Assembly (NCBI RefSeq): GCF_014202635.1
Contig: NZ_JACHHD010000002.1
Span: 1 to 64,000 of the forward strand
DNA length: 64,000 bases
From: Faecalicoccus acidiformans
GTDB lineage: Bacteria; Bacillota_I; Bacilli_A; Erysipelotrichales; Erysipelotrichaceae
Reading direction: 5' to 3'
The number at the start of each line of letters is the position of its first letter. Positions within the stretch are counted from its first letter, which is position 1. The notes below the pieces were generated by a model. It was not told the DNA's origin, made no database searches, and worked only from the letters and a program-made list of their open reading frames with translations. The translations under genes and the position numbers were made by a program. This document shows positions 26,547 to 35,332 of the stretch, piece by piece.

Positions 26547-27094
26547 TTCTTTGTCTCCTTTCGATAATAAGTGATCTTTGTATTTCGATATATTTTTTCG
26601 CGTTCTTTGATAAAATGACCAATCTCTTCCGGAAAACTTTGGGTGGAAAGGCTCTCCACGACCACCATTCCTTCTTCACAAACTAAATCTAAACGATCCA
26701 AAGTTTCCAACAGTTTCACATTTTGTTCTTTTTGATAAGGCGGATCGATATAGACCAGATCAAAAGGAACATTCATTTGATCTAACGCCGAAAAAATATT
26801 TGCTTTAATGATCTGGACTTGCGATTCCACGCCCAACGCTCTGGCATTGGCACGAATCACTTTGACAGCCCTATGATCCTGATCGACACAAACAGCTTGA
26901 TTCATCCCTCGCGATAGAGCTTCCAAGGCAATATTCCCCGTCCCGCTGTAGCAGTCTAAGATCCTGCCATTCTCAAAAGAGCCGCCCAGACTGGAAAAGA
27001 TGGCCCCTTTCACTTTATCGGAAGTAGGTCGTGTCGTTTGCCCAGGCACACTCTCGAGTCGCCTGGAACCAAATTTACCAGCTACGATGCGCAT
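26543..27094 (-). CDS. rsmD: 16S rRNA (guanine-966-N2)-methyltransferase RsmD
   Basis: A 183-residue SAM methyltransferase. RIVAGKFGSRRLE, TRPTSDKVKGAIF, DCYSGTGNIALEALSRG (SAM motif) and the catalytic DPPYQKE are all present. The start lies 20 bases inside the FtsW/RodA gene. Confidence 0.95.
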   Translation of the reverse strand: MRIVAGKFGSRRLESVPGQTTRPTSDKVKGAIFSSLGGSFENGRILDCYSGTGNIALEALSRGMNQAVCVDQDHRAVKVIRANARALGVESQVQIIKANIFSALDQMNVPFDLVYIDPPYQKEQNVKLLETLDRLDLVCEEGMVVVESLSTQSFPEEIGHFIKEREKIYRNTKITYYRKETKK

Positions 27095-28367
27095 GATTCG
27101 TCATCTCCTTGAGTCGAATCTGTGATATGCACTGTTGAGCAATTCCCATAGTCAAAAAACAAGCCATCAAAGAAGATCCGCCACTGCTGATAAATAATAA
27201 AGGAACCCCGGTCGAAGGGATCAGGCCCGATACCCCTCCCACATTCAAGAAAAAATGAATGAAGAGATATGTGCCCGTTCCTCCTAAAATCACCTTATAT
27301 GCCATCTCCTGGGTCTTAAATGCATAAAAGAACAAACGATACAACAACAAGCCATACAAGATACATAAAAGAATCAACCCAAAAATCCCCGTTTCTTCCA
27401 TGATCACCGCAAAGATATAATCATTGTCAGCCTGTGTCAGATATCCATATTTTCGCATAGATCCACCGATTCCCTTTCCAAAGAAACCGCTGCTGGCAAT
27501 GCCATATAAAGCATTGGCCGGCTGATACCCTTGACCATAGACATCATTATAAGGATTCTTGGCATTGGCGATTCGAGTCGCAATATGAGAAAACGGCGTC
27601 TGCTCCAAAATGGAAATTCCAAGATCCGTCACCCAAAAAAGAATGACAAAAGCAACAATGGAAATCATCACGATCCTTTTTAGAACCTTTTGAAAACGCG
27701 CCATACCCGGATATGTAGGAATGATCAGACAAGCAAAAAAGATCGTCGAAATGATAGCACCGGTTCCGATATCCCTTTGAAGCAAGATCCCAACCATCAA
27801 CAAAAAATAACAAATCATTGGTTTTCGAAACAGAATCTGCCACTTTTGCGTCATCTGCGGATTCTGATGAGCTCGATATAAGGAAGTAGCGCAAATTACG
27901 ATCAATACGGGTTTGGCAAACTCAGCCGGCTGGATCGTTACGCCGCCTGGCAGACGGATCCAGGCATACGACCCCCCAGACCCGGTAAACAAAAGCGGGA
28001 CCAGCATCGCAACAAAAGAAATCAGAACAATCGCATTCTCCCACCGTGCGATCCATTTAAATCGAAACATTCGATTCGCAAACCACATACACAAAAACGA
28101 AGCAACCAAATACATCGTCTGACGAATCAGTGTAATCAGAACAACATTCGAATTGGTTGTGGTCTCTCCTACATTGGTCGACACGATCATAATCGTTCCA
28201 CACAACGTCAAGAGAATGATACACAACGTGATCAAAGGATCGCTTTTCGGGTGCAACGAAAAGACTTGGCGCAGTTTTTGCCAAATCGGTTTTTTGGGTG
28301 CTTTTTCTTTTCTTCTTTTATCCGATCTTTTGATCGTTTGGTTTTTTGTTTTTACGACAGTACTCAT
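27075..28367 (-). CDS. FtsW/RodA/SpoVE-family peptidoglycan polymerase
   Basis: A 430-residue SEDS protein with about ten membrane segments after a basic cytosolic tail of about 45 residues. IQPAEFAKPVLI, GYQPANALYGIASSGFFGKGIG and GLIPSTGVPLLFISSGGSS are family motifs. It should polymerise lipid II together with a class B PBP, which is not in the window. FtsW and RodA cannot be separated reliably here; SGLIPSTGVPLPF-type loops occur in both. Confidence 0.92.
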   Translation of the reverse strand: MSTVVKTKNQTIKRSDKRRKEKAPKKPIWQKLRQVFSLHPKSDPLITLCIILLTLCGTIMIVSTNVGETTTNSNVVLITLIRQTMYLVASFLCMWFANRMFRFKWIARWENAIVLISFVAMLVPLLFTGSGGSYAWIRLPGGVTIQPAEFAKPVLIVICATSLYRAHQNPQMTQKWQILFRKPMICYFLLMVGILLQRDIGTGAIISTIFFACLIIPTYPGMARFQKVLKRIVMISIVAFVILFWVTDLGISILEQTPFSHIATRIANAKNPYNDVYGQGYQPANALYGIASSGFFGKGIGGSMRKYGYLTQADNDYIFAVIMEETGIFGLILLCILYGLLLYRLFFYAFKTQEMAYKVILGGTGTYLFIHFFLNVGGVSGLIPSTGVPLLFISSGGSSLMACFLTMGIAQQCISQIRLKEMTNHAHRSW

Positions 28368-28392
28368 AGATTCCTTTCATCTATTTGAAAAA

Positions 28393-29229
28393 CTAATCAT
28401 GACTCAATAAAAAATAGTGGATTTCCGGATCCGCATTGAACCGGGCATCGATACGTGTATTTCCCACGCCTGCCGATACAATGACACTAAAAGGTAGAGA
28501 AGCCCCCTGTGAACGGTTTAAAGTCTTCGACCCCTCTGTCTGGCGATAACCTCCCAACAGCGGGTAGGTAATCTGTGTGCCATGACTGTTTCCGGCCAAA
28601 GCTAGCGATACCTGATCTTGGCTCAAAGCATCATTGACCAAATTATCTGGATAATGGCTGACCACGATATGAAACATCTCTTTTTGATTATTAGCCAATA
28701 CACTGACATCCGCAGAGGGTGACAAGCCACATAAAGTAAAGGCGTTGGCAATCTGGACCTGCTTGTTTTCCAAGATCTCAAACCCTGTTTGAGCATAAAT
28801 ATCTCGCACCGACTGTATATGAGTTTCATCGATATCCTTTTCGCCTAACACCGAAAACTTTCCATACGGTGCATCGATCCGATTCAAAAAATCTATCAGT
28901 GCCTGATTGGATTCCGGCGTGGGCACAAAGGCATCATCATACAGATCACCCCCGAAGATCACAATGGAGGGATCTAATTCTTCAATCGTAGAAATCAGAT
29001 TTTCTGTTCGTTTCGTATCCTGAAAAGTTCCATATTGAAGATCCGTGAAATACAAGATGGACAGGATTCCTGCATCCTTTCCGATCGTTTCATCCCGAAT
29101 CGTTTGATAGCGAACATGAAGTTGATTAGGATTCACTTTGGTGGCCATAAAAAGAGAGCTGGCCAAAGTGCACATACATAAACTTAATACTCCAATTACA
29201 ATCAACAATTTTTTTTGCAGGCTTGTCAT
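28393..29229 (-). CDS. Membrane-anchored metallophosphoesterase-like protein with altered metal ligands
   Basis: A 278-residue protein: an N-terminal membrane anchor (about 8-30) followed by a calcineurin-like fold of the YkuE type. D63 (TDLQYG), D95 (GGDLYDD), D132 (LGEKD) and H192/H216 (VVSHYP, GNSHGTQ) align with the family motifs D-x-H, GDxxx, GNH[DE], H and GHxH. However, Q65 replaces His, EK replaces NH in GNHD, and N214 replaces a His in GHTH. Activity may be lost or use other metals. It is downstream of RNase J in the same direction. Confidence 0.8.
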   Translation of the reverse strand: MTSLQKKLLIVIGVLSLCMCTLASSLFMATKVNPNQLHVRYQTIRDETIGKDAGILSILYFTDLQYGTFQDTKRTENLISTIEELDPSIVIFGGDLYDDAFVPTPESNQALIDFLNRIDAPYGKFSVLGEKDIDETHIQSVRDIYAQTGFEILENKQVQIANAFTLCGLSPSADVSVLANNQKEMFHIVVSHYPDNLVNDALSQDQVSLALAGNSHGTQITYPLLGGYRQTEGSKTLNRSQGASLPFSVIVSAGVGNTRIDARFNADPEIHYFLLSHD

Positions 29230-29281
29230 CGCATCACCATGTATTATTCTACCACAGTTTACAGAAAGAAAAGAAAGAAGA

Positions 29282-31078
29282 CTAAGCTTCTTTCCGTTGT
29301 GCCTTTTTCTGTATGCGTTTTTGTTGGATCTCCTCCATGGTCTGGCGAGAGTTGATGATGACCGGAATCACAATTGGATTTCGGTGTGTTTTTTTATATA
29401 AGAACGGTTCCAGAGTTGATCGCACACAGTTTTTCAACTCAGAGAAAGTCGTCTTTTCTTTCATTTTTTCCTGGAGAGACTGGTGCACGATAAATTCCGC
29501 TTCACGAATCAACCCTTGTGAATCTTTGATAAATACAAAGCCTCGGCTGACGATGACTGGCCGAGATAAGATCTTATTGGACTTGGAATCAATGGCGATC
29601 ACCACCGCAACCAATCCATTGTCCGCCAAGATCCGCCGATCTTTCAAAACCGCCGTTGACAATCCTGAGATATCATTTCCATCTACATAGATGTCATCTC
29701 CTTGGAATCGCCAGTCACTTTGAAGTACTTCGTGATTACGAAGGATCAGAATGTCTCCATTTGCGCAAACAAAGATATTTTCTTTAGGGACGCCTACTTC
29801 TATGGCGGTCTGGCGATGCTGCATCAACATCTTATATTCTCCGTGCACCGGCATAAAATAACGAGGGCAGATCAGCTGCAACATCAACTTCTGTTCTTCT
29901 TTAGAAGCATGTCCTGTTGTATGCAGATTATTTAAGATCGATTTGGTCAAGACAGTAGCCCCCGATCGGAACAGCTTATCGATGACTTTGTTGACACTGG
30001 CTGCATTCCCCGGGATCGGATTTGAACTAAACACGATCGTATCTCCCGGTTTTAAATGAATATACCGATGCGTTCCATTACTGATACGGCTCAAAGCTGC
30101 CAACGGTTCCCCTTGACTTCCCGTACAAATAATACACACTTTATCATCCGGCGTATGCGCCAACTCTTCCGGAGATAGAAAATCCGCATTCTTGATTTTG
30201 ATCGTTCCCATTTTGCGGCCGATATCCACGACATTTTCCATGCTCCGACCAAAGACGATGACTTTTCTTCCGCACTTCACAGCCGCTTCCAAAATTTGCG
30301 AAACACGATGGACATTGGATGCAAATGTCGCAACGATCAAACGCTGCGAAGTCTTGCGCATGATTTCTAAGATCTCATTGGCTACTTTCTTTTCTGAGAT
30401 CGAAAAATCTTCGACACCCGAGTTCGTGGAATCAGACATCAAGAGATCAGGTTTTAAAACACCAATGTAAGCCATTTTCTGATAATCGGCATTGGTCCCG
30501 ACGGGAGTAAGATCGAACTTAAAATCTCCGGTTTCCACAATAGTTCCGTTCGGCGTCGTGATCAGAACTCCCAAAGAATCCGGTATTGAATGGATCGTAT
30601 TAAAAAAACCGACAGTAAAATACTTGGTCTTAATGCTGGATTCATCGTTGATTTCAATAATCTTTGTTCGTTCCAGGCCCTTGTGCTCTGCCAGTTTTTT
30701 CTGGATCAAAGCCTTGGCAAACCGCGGTGCATAGATGGCATCGATATTGACTTGCCGCAATAAAAATGGAATTCCTCCAATATGGTCTTCATGACCATGG
30801 GTAATGACTAAAAATTTTCTTTTTTTGTTCATGCGAATCAAATGATGATAGTCCGGAATGACATAATCTACCCCTAGCAGGTCATCTCCCGGAAACAACA
30901 CACCACAATCCACGATACAAATCTCATTTTCGTGTTCAAAACAGTACATGTTTTTTCCAACTTCACCCAGTCCTCCTAAGGCATAGATCAAGGTGTCGTT
31001 TTTCTCAACATGATTTTTAGTATGATATGTTTTCTTTGATTGTGCATGCCCAAAACTCGTATTCATCTGTTTTGGCAT
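29282..31078 (-). CDS. rnj: Ribonuclease J
   Basis: A 598-residue metallo-beta-lactamase/beta-CASP RNase of mRNA decay. HGHEDHIGG (94-102) is the zinc motif, and ICTGSQGEPLAALSRI, PGNAASVNKVID and the C-terminal HTTGHASKEE and PVHGEY motifs are intact. About 25 non-conserved residues precede the usual ALGGLGEVGKNMY start of the fold. AGAGG SD at a normal distance. Confidence 0.96.
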   Translation of the reverse strand: MPKQMNTSFGHAQSKKTYHTKNHVEKNDTLIYALGGLGEVGKNMYCFEHENEICIVDCGVLFPGDDLLGVDYVIPDYHHLIRMNKKRKFLVITHGHEDHIGGIPFLLRQVNIDAIYAPRFAKALIQKKLAEHKGLERTKIIEINDESSIKTKYFTVGFFNTIHSIPDSLGVLITTPNGTIVETGDFKFDLTPVGTNADYQKMAYIGVLKPDLLMSDSTNSGVEDFSISEKKVANEILEIMRKTSQRLIVATFASNVHRVSQILEAAVKCGRKVIVFGRSMENVVDIGRKMGTIKIKNADFLSPEELAHTPDDKVCIICTGSQGEPLAALSRISNGTHRYIHLKPGDTIVFSSNPIPGNAASVNKVIDKLFRSGATVLTKSILNNLHTTGHASKEEQKLMLQLICPRYFMPVHGEYKMLMQHRQTAIEVGVPKENIFVCANGDILILRNHEVLQSDWRFQGDDIYVDGNDISGLSTAVLKDRRILADNGLVAVVIAIDSKSNKILSRPVIVSRGFVFIKDSQGLIREAEFIVHQSLQEKMKEKTTFSELKNCVRSTLEPFLYKKTHRNPIVIPVIINSRQTMEEIQQKRIQKKAQRKEA

Positions 31079-31118
31079 ATTTTCCTCTTTCTGAGTCTTT
31101 GTTACTCTTCTTTTATAA

Positions 31119-31127
31119 ATTATATCA
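31119..31127 (-). promoter_or_regulatory. Extended -10 promoter of RNase J
   Basis: TGATATAAT on the minus strand, 41 bases before the RNase J start; no clear -35. Confidence 0.6.
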
Positions 31128-31149
31128 AAAAATCCAATAGTCGTTTCAA

Positions 31150-31180
31150 CAAAAAAGCAGAAATCAAATCACTTCTGCTT
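31150..31180 (-). terminator. Intrinsic terminator overlapping the end of def
   Basis: AGCAGAA/TTTCTGCT stem with a T6 tail on the minus strand; the def stop is inside the stem. Confidence 0.8.
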
Positions 31181-31715
31181 CCGCGTCTTCTTTCCAAGGT
31201 TCTTCCGGATCGATACGATCATAGTACAGGATCCCGGACAAATGGTCGATCTCATGCTGGAGAGCAATCGCAAAATACCCCTCAGCCTTGATCGTGACCA
31301 TTTTTTGCTGAATCAGATCATAACCTTTGACCTTGATCCGGGCATGGCGAAATACATGGCCGGGATGTTCGTCTTTGACTGAAAGACACCCCTCCCCATT
31401 TTCCAAATAGGCATTTTGAACGGATTCCGAAATAATTCTGGGATTGACTAAAGCCGCTTCATAAACCACATCTTCCTCAGGCACCACGACAGCTATCATC
31501 TGCTTGGGAATTCCCAATTGAATTGCAGCGATTCCTACGGCCGGCTGCAGTCCTTGCTCTTTGGCAATCTCTTCATCTTGTGAATCTTTGACATATTGCA
31601 GCATGTCCTCTAATAAAGCCTGGTCTTCTGCGGATAAAGGCAGTTCCACTTTTTTACTTTTTGTTCGTAAGACTGGATCCGAATCCAGAATAATGGTTTC
31701 ACTATTGATTTTCAT
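31164..31715 (-). CDS. def: Peptide deformylase
   Basis: A 183-residue type II deformylase that removes the N-formyl group from nascent proteins. Metal ligands C110 (EGCLSV), H154 and H158 (QHEIDH) and catalytic E155 are in place. Motif 1, normally GxGLAAPQ, reads GIAAIQLG with Q66 kept. It follows the GNAT gene after four bases; no strong SD is visible. Confidence 0.95.
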   Translation of the reverse strand: MKINSETIILDSDPVLRTKSKKVELPLSAEDQALLEDMLQYVKDSQDEEIAKEQGLQPAVGIAAIQLGIPKQMIAVVVPEEDVVYEAALVNPRIISESVQNAYLENGEGCLSVKDEHPGHVFRHARIKVKGYDLIQQKMVTIKAEGYFAIALQHEIDHLSGILYYDRIDPEEPWKEDAEAEVI

Positions 31716-31719
31716 GGAA

Positions 31720-32247
31720 TTATTCTAAACCATTTTCACTATTTTGACAATGAATCTCTTTTTGTCGCAAGACGCCTTGATACGCGCCTTCCTGGCAAAT
31801 GCCTACAGCTGCAAATCCTAAATTGGTGTAATAATTCTCCAATGAAGAATTGTTTTGGGCAGAATCCAGGCGAACATACTGTTTTCCCCGCGCTTTTGCA
31901 TAACATTCTACCGCCTCTAAAAATCGTTTCCCCGCCTGAGCAGATTCTATATCCGATACAAAATTATGAACATAAATAGCTGGTTTCTCCGAATTCCAAC
32001 GAGAGTCGGATTCTAAAAGAACCGCTGCACTGATAATATGTTCGTCCTTTTCGCTAACAAGCGCAAAAAGTCGCCCTAGCATCGCTTCTTTTTCAAAATA
32101 AGATAAAGGAAAAATCTCATCATAGTGATTCTGGTTCCAAGAATCAAGCCCCTTTTTGTCCATCCAGCGCATTCTTTGCCGGATCAAAGAAAACACTTGC
32201 TTTGCTTCTTTGATCGTACATCTTCTCAATCGTTCCCATTCTTCCAT
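31720..32247 (-). CDS. GNAT family N-acetyltransferase
   Basis: A 175-residue GCN5-type acetyltransferase. The fold signs are the central IYVHNFVSDIESAQAGKRFLEA (acetyl-CoA pyrophosphate loop in degenerate form), then RLDSAQNNSSLENYYTNLGF, the usual C-terminal yYxxLGF signature. Substrate unknown. No SD is present; a TAAAAT -10 box ends six bases before the ATG, so the transcript could start at the ATG itself. Confidence 0.8.
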   Translation of the reverse strand: MEEWERLRRCTIKEAKQVFSLIRQRMRWMDKKGLDSWNQNHYDEIFPLSYFEKEAMLGRLFALVSEKDEHIISAAVLLESDSRWNSEKPAIYVHNFVSDIESAQAGKRFLEAVECYAKARGKQYVRLDSAQNNSSLENYYTNLGFAAVGICQEGAYQGVLRQKEIHCQNSENGLE

Positions 32248-32253
32248 GCGCTT

Positions 32254-32259
32254 ATTTTA
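32254..32259 (-). promoter_or_regulatory. -10 box directly before the GNAT gene (leaderless candidate)
   Basis: TAAAAT on the minus strand, six bases before the ATG at 32247. A poor -35 (TTTTCG) lies 17 bp upstream. No SD. Confidence 0.4.
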
Positions 32260-32287
32260 TCATTCATTCTGTTTTCCGAAAACCATT

Positions 32288-32315
32288 TTGACAATCTCTT
32301 GAAAAGCTTTATAAT
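32288..32315 (+). promoter_or_regulatory. Promoter of the TPP riboswitch-thiT unit
   Basis: TTGACA, 16 bp, TATAAT; the start of transcription is expected near 32322, just before the aptamer. Confidence 0.85.
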
Positions 32316-32324
32316 AAAGAAGTC

Positions 32325-32402
32325 AAGACAGGGGCGCCGAAAAGGCTGAGATGGTTTGACCAGTCCCTTATGACCTGATCTAGGTAATTCTAGCGTAGGG
32401 AG
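32325..32402 (+). promoter_or_regulatory. TPP (THI-box) riboswitch aptamer
   Basis: The conserved aptamer elements occur in order: GGGGCGCC, CTGAGA (32346-32351), TGACCTGATCTAGGTAAT and TAGCGTAGGGA. It binds thiamine pyrophosphate and controls thiT just downstream. Confidence 0.95.
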
Positions 32403-32423
32403 TCTTCAAAGTTTTTTTGAATT

Positions 32424-32452
32424 CCTTACGCCTCAAATGGAGGTGTTTTTTT
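32424..32452 (+). terminator. Riboswitch-controlled terminator that also contains the thiT SD
   Basis: ACGCCTC (32428-32434) pairs with GAGGTGT (32440-32446), followed by T7: a terminator hairpin that also buries the SD GGAGGTG. CCTTACGC (32424-32431) can instead pair with GCGTAGGG (32393-32400) in the 3' end of the aptamer, forming an antiterminator. Confidence 0.8.
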
Positions 32453-32971
32453 ATGGGAAAGAATTTATCAGTCAGAGATTTGGTTTTGATGGCATTTTAT
32501 GTTGCCCTCTTTATGGTATTAGATACTTTTATCAATACCCTGCCGATGCTGCAGATGCCTGAAGGAGGAAGTTTAGGGGTATCCACTCTAGCATTATTGT
32601 TGGCAAGTTACCATCTGGGATGGAAAAAAGGATTAGCCGTTGCGATCGTATCGGTGTTTGCCCAATTCATCACAGGTCCTATGTATACCCCCACATTGAT
32701 CGGTTTCTTATTAGATTATCTGCTGGCCTTTGCAGCTTATGGACTTGCGAGTCTGTTTCCAAACTTTGGTGTTTTCTACTCCGGAGTATTGGTCACCAAT
32801 GCGATTCGCTTTATCTGTTCTACCCTCAGCGGCGTCGTTGTTTGGGAAACAACATTGTGGGGTTCCATCACTTATCAGGCAACTTATATGATTCCAACCT
32901 TCATTCTGGGTATCGTTCTGGTTCCTTTGATGATGAAGCTTTTAGAACCTCATATGAAAAAACAGAAATAA
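32453..32971 (+). CDS. thiT: ECF transporter S component for thiamine, ThiT
   Basis: A 172-residue membrane protein with about six segments of the ThiT family. The start MGKNLSVRDL at 32453 follows the SD GGAGGTG. It works with a shared energising module (EcfAAT) encoded elsewhere to import thiamine. The TPP riboswitch in front confirms the substrate class. Confidence 0.93.
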   Translation: MGKNLSVRDLVLMAFYVALFMVLDTFINTLPMLQMPEGGSLGVSTLALLLASYHLGWKKGLAVAIVSVFAQFITGPMYTPTLIGFLLDYLLAFAAYGLASLFPNFGVFYSGVLVTNAIRFICSTLSGVVVWETTLWGSITYQATYMIPTFILGIVLVPLMMKLLEPHMKKQK

Positions 32972-32973
32972 CA

Positions 32974-33021
32974 AAAAAATTGATCAGCTAGATACGATTT
33001 TGTATCTAGCTGATCTTTTTT
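32974..33021. terminator. Bidirectional intrinsic terminator between thiT and the coiled-coil gene
   Basis: Perfect 14-bp stem GATCAGCTAGATAC/GTATCTAGCTGATC with A- and T-runs on either side; serves the convergent genes thiT and 33020-35332. Confidence 0.95.
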
Positions 33022-35332
33022 ATTCATCTTTCGATTCTATATCCTTCGTTCGGAATACAAATCGAACAATATTTTCCGAATTATCCGGTGTACCCGCAAA
33101 TGATTTATGTTCCTTGTTCAATGCATCGATTTGATCAAACACAGTTTGTAGTGTGTTAAACTCCGATGTTGTCAAATCGACCGTTTCTTTTAATTGATTC
33201 ATACCCTGCTCATTGAACTGACTTTGTCCGTCATAAAGCTGTTTGGCACCATTCTCCAATGTATCAAAGGCACTTTGTAGCTGTACAAGACCATCGCTCA
33301 TCTCCATTAATTTTGATTTTTGTCCTTCCAACTGTGCTGTTCCTTCATCTAATAAGGAAGCACCACTGATCAATTCCTCATTTTTAGATACGATTTGTTG
33401 AGAACCGGCATTTAACTGATCAACGGCTGTTTTGGATTCACTTTGAAGCTGTTGAAGTCCTGATTCCAGGGCTACAGAACCCGTATGAAGCTGATCAGCA
33501 CCTGCTTTTAACTGACTTACTCCACCTTGCAGCTTTGTGATGAGTTGAACAAAATCTTGATCGCTCATATTCTGATGAACACCTGTCATAATTTGTTCTA
33601 AGGTAGCCATGGACTGAGCAGCTGTCTGCATAGATGTCTGCAGCTTTTGCATATTTGATTTTGTCCCCTCCATGACCTTTGATAAACCGTCCAAAGACTG
33701 CCTGGTCTGAGAAAGCAGGGCCTGCATCTGTGCTTTTTGTGTATCTAACGTTTCCAGGGTATACCCCTGAACATCAATACTTTGAACAATTTGTAATTGA
33801 GACTTCAGACCATCAATCTGTTCATCGATCTTAGAGGCGGCCCCTGTCGTATCCTCCTGAGAAATCGCAGATTTACTGGTTAGCAGCGCCTGAATGGAGG
33901 ACTGCAATGCCTGCAACTGCGCCTGTTTTGCACTTTCTAACTGGTCATTAAAACTTTGAATCTTACTTTGATCGTCTTCCACAGTTCGATTTACCGAAGT
34001 CACAAGAGCTTCAAATTGTGTTTGGAAAGTATCCAATCCAGTCATAGCCTGTTGAACTGTTTGTAAACTGTTCTCTAAAGATGTCAAAGCTTCTTTTGAA
34101 GTAGAAAGCTGTGTTTGTAACGTAGTTAATTCTTGTTTGGTCGTATTCATCGCCTGTGTAAGCTTTGATAAAGTATTTTTATCCAGTCCATTCACCTGTT
34201 CTTCCAGTTGTGCCAGACCTTCCTGTAGCTTTTGTGACCCTTGTGATAAAGATGTACTTCCCTGTACGGTTTGCTGCATAGCGGCCGGTATAGCTGTTAA
34301 CTTTTGATTTCCCTTGTCCAGCTGTGTTACTCCCTGTGTATATGCTTTGATTCCATCCAACAACAAACTGGAGCCTGTATGTAATTGTGTTGATGCATCA
34401 GCCAACTGTTGGATCTGCGGTGTAGCACTCGTTAAAGGTTTAGCACCTTCCTTTAATTCTGTCGTACCTTCATACAACTGTTTAGAACCATCTAGCAACT
34501 GATCAGAAGCCGATACCAGCTGATCGATACCGCCTGTCAGATCTCCAATGGATAATTGACCAGCCAATTCATCTAAAGAGATTTCATTGGTCATGGCGAT
34601 CATGATCGATCCTAAATCAAAATCCTTTACATCGGTTTCAATCACTGTATCATCACTGATATGTAACTGATCGATGATCTTATTTAATCCAGCTTCCTGT
34701 AAAGTACCAGCTAATCCCGGTACATTCGCAAAGGCCAGCACTTCATTTGTACCATCATTCACGATTTTTCCATTGGAACACGATACATTCTCATAATGAT
34801 CTGCATTCAGAGTCAAAAGACCTCCGGCTAAAAAGCTGGGATGTACGGTAATGGCTTTTCCATCCGCATAGACCGTTTTTGATTCAAGGTTTTCAAAGTG
34901 AATTGTCAATTTCAAATGTCCGCTTTGTCCAGCAACTTCTTTTGCGCTCAATTGGTGTCCATCCAACTCATAGGTAATTTTTACTTCAATGGGAAGCTGC
35001 TTTGTTGTCTTACCCTGATAGTAAATATCGTTATTCTTGCTGTTCCAAGTATAGACATTGCCATCCACTTCGGGCTCCTCATCAGTTTTGACATTTTCTA
35101 CATCGGTTTCATCCAGCGTCTCCTTGATGTTATGGATGCCGTCATCATCGTGCAGCCAGCTGGATACGATCGTATCCGAGATCGATCCATCGGCATTTAA
35201 AACCGCATAGACAGTTTCTGTTTTCTGTGTCGGATTTTCATCCTCTAATGCATAAACATGAAGCGGAAGCATAGATTGTGCCAATACGGCACTTAAGATC
35301 ACACTGCCCATTACCTTAATATTTTTATTCAT
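33020..35332 (-). CDS. Secreted coiled-coil protein with YhgE-like Leu/Gly repeats, partner of the MMPL exporter
   Basis: A 770-residue exported protein with an N-terminal signal sequence (about 1-28, ending HVYAL). A beta-rich N-terminal domain (about 30-235) is followed by a long helical region of LxxGxxxLxxG repeats (SDQLLDGSKQLYEGTTELKEG and many others), as in YhgE/Pip-type proteins, interrupted by a regular coiled coil (about 375-590). No C-terminal membrane helix or LPxTG is seen, unlike YhgE proteins which end in an ABC-2-like membrane domain. It overlaps the MMPL gene by eight bases, so it is probably an extracytoplasmic partner of that transporter. Confidence 0.78.
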   Translation of the reverse strand: MNKNIKVMGSVILSAVLAQSMLPLHVYALEDENPTQKTETVYAVLNADGSISDTIVSSWLHDDDGIHNIKETLDETDVENVKTDEEPEVDGNVYTWNSKNNDIYYQGKTTKQLPIEVKITYELDGHQLSAKEVAGQSGHLKLTIHFENLESKTVYADGKAITVHPSFLAGGLLTLNADHYENVSCSNGKIVNDGTNEVLAFANVPGLAGTLQEAGLNKIIDQLHISDDTVIETDVKDFDLGSIMIAMTNEISLDELAGQLSIGDLTGGIDQLVSASDQLLDGSKQLYEGTTELKEGAKPLTSATPQIQQLADASTQLHTGSSLLLDGIKAYTQGVTQLDKGNQKLTAIPAAMQQTVQGSTSLSQGSQKLQEGLAQLEEQVNGLDKNTLSKLTQAMNTTKQELTTLQTQLSTSKEALTSLENSLQTVQQAMTGLDTFQTQFEALVTSVNRTVEDDQSKIQSFNDQLESAKQAQLQALQSSIQALLTSKSAISQEDTTGAASKIDEQIDGLKSQLQIVQSIDVQGYTLETLDTQKAQMQALLSQTRQSLDGLSKVMEGTKSNMQKLQTSMQTAAQSMATLEQIMTGVHQNMSDQDFVQLITKLQGGVSQLKAGADQLHTGSVALESGLQQLQSESKTAVDQLNAGSQQIVSKNEELISGASLLDEGTAQLEGQKSKLMEMSDGLVQLQSAFDTLENGAKQLYDGQSQFNEQGMNQLKETVDLTTSEFNTLQTVFDQIDALNKEHKSFAGTPDNSENIVRFVFRTKDIESKDE

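Noticed and set aside
32417..32452. Upstream ATG giving a 12-residue extension of ThiT
   Set aside because: It would place the start inside the riboswitch terminator; the SD GGAGGTG fits the ATG at 32453.
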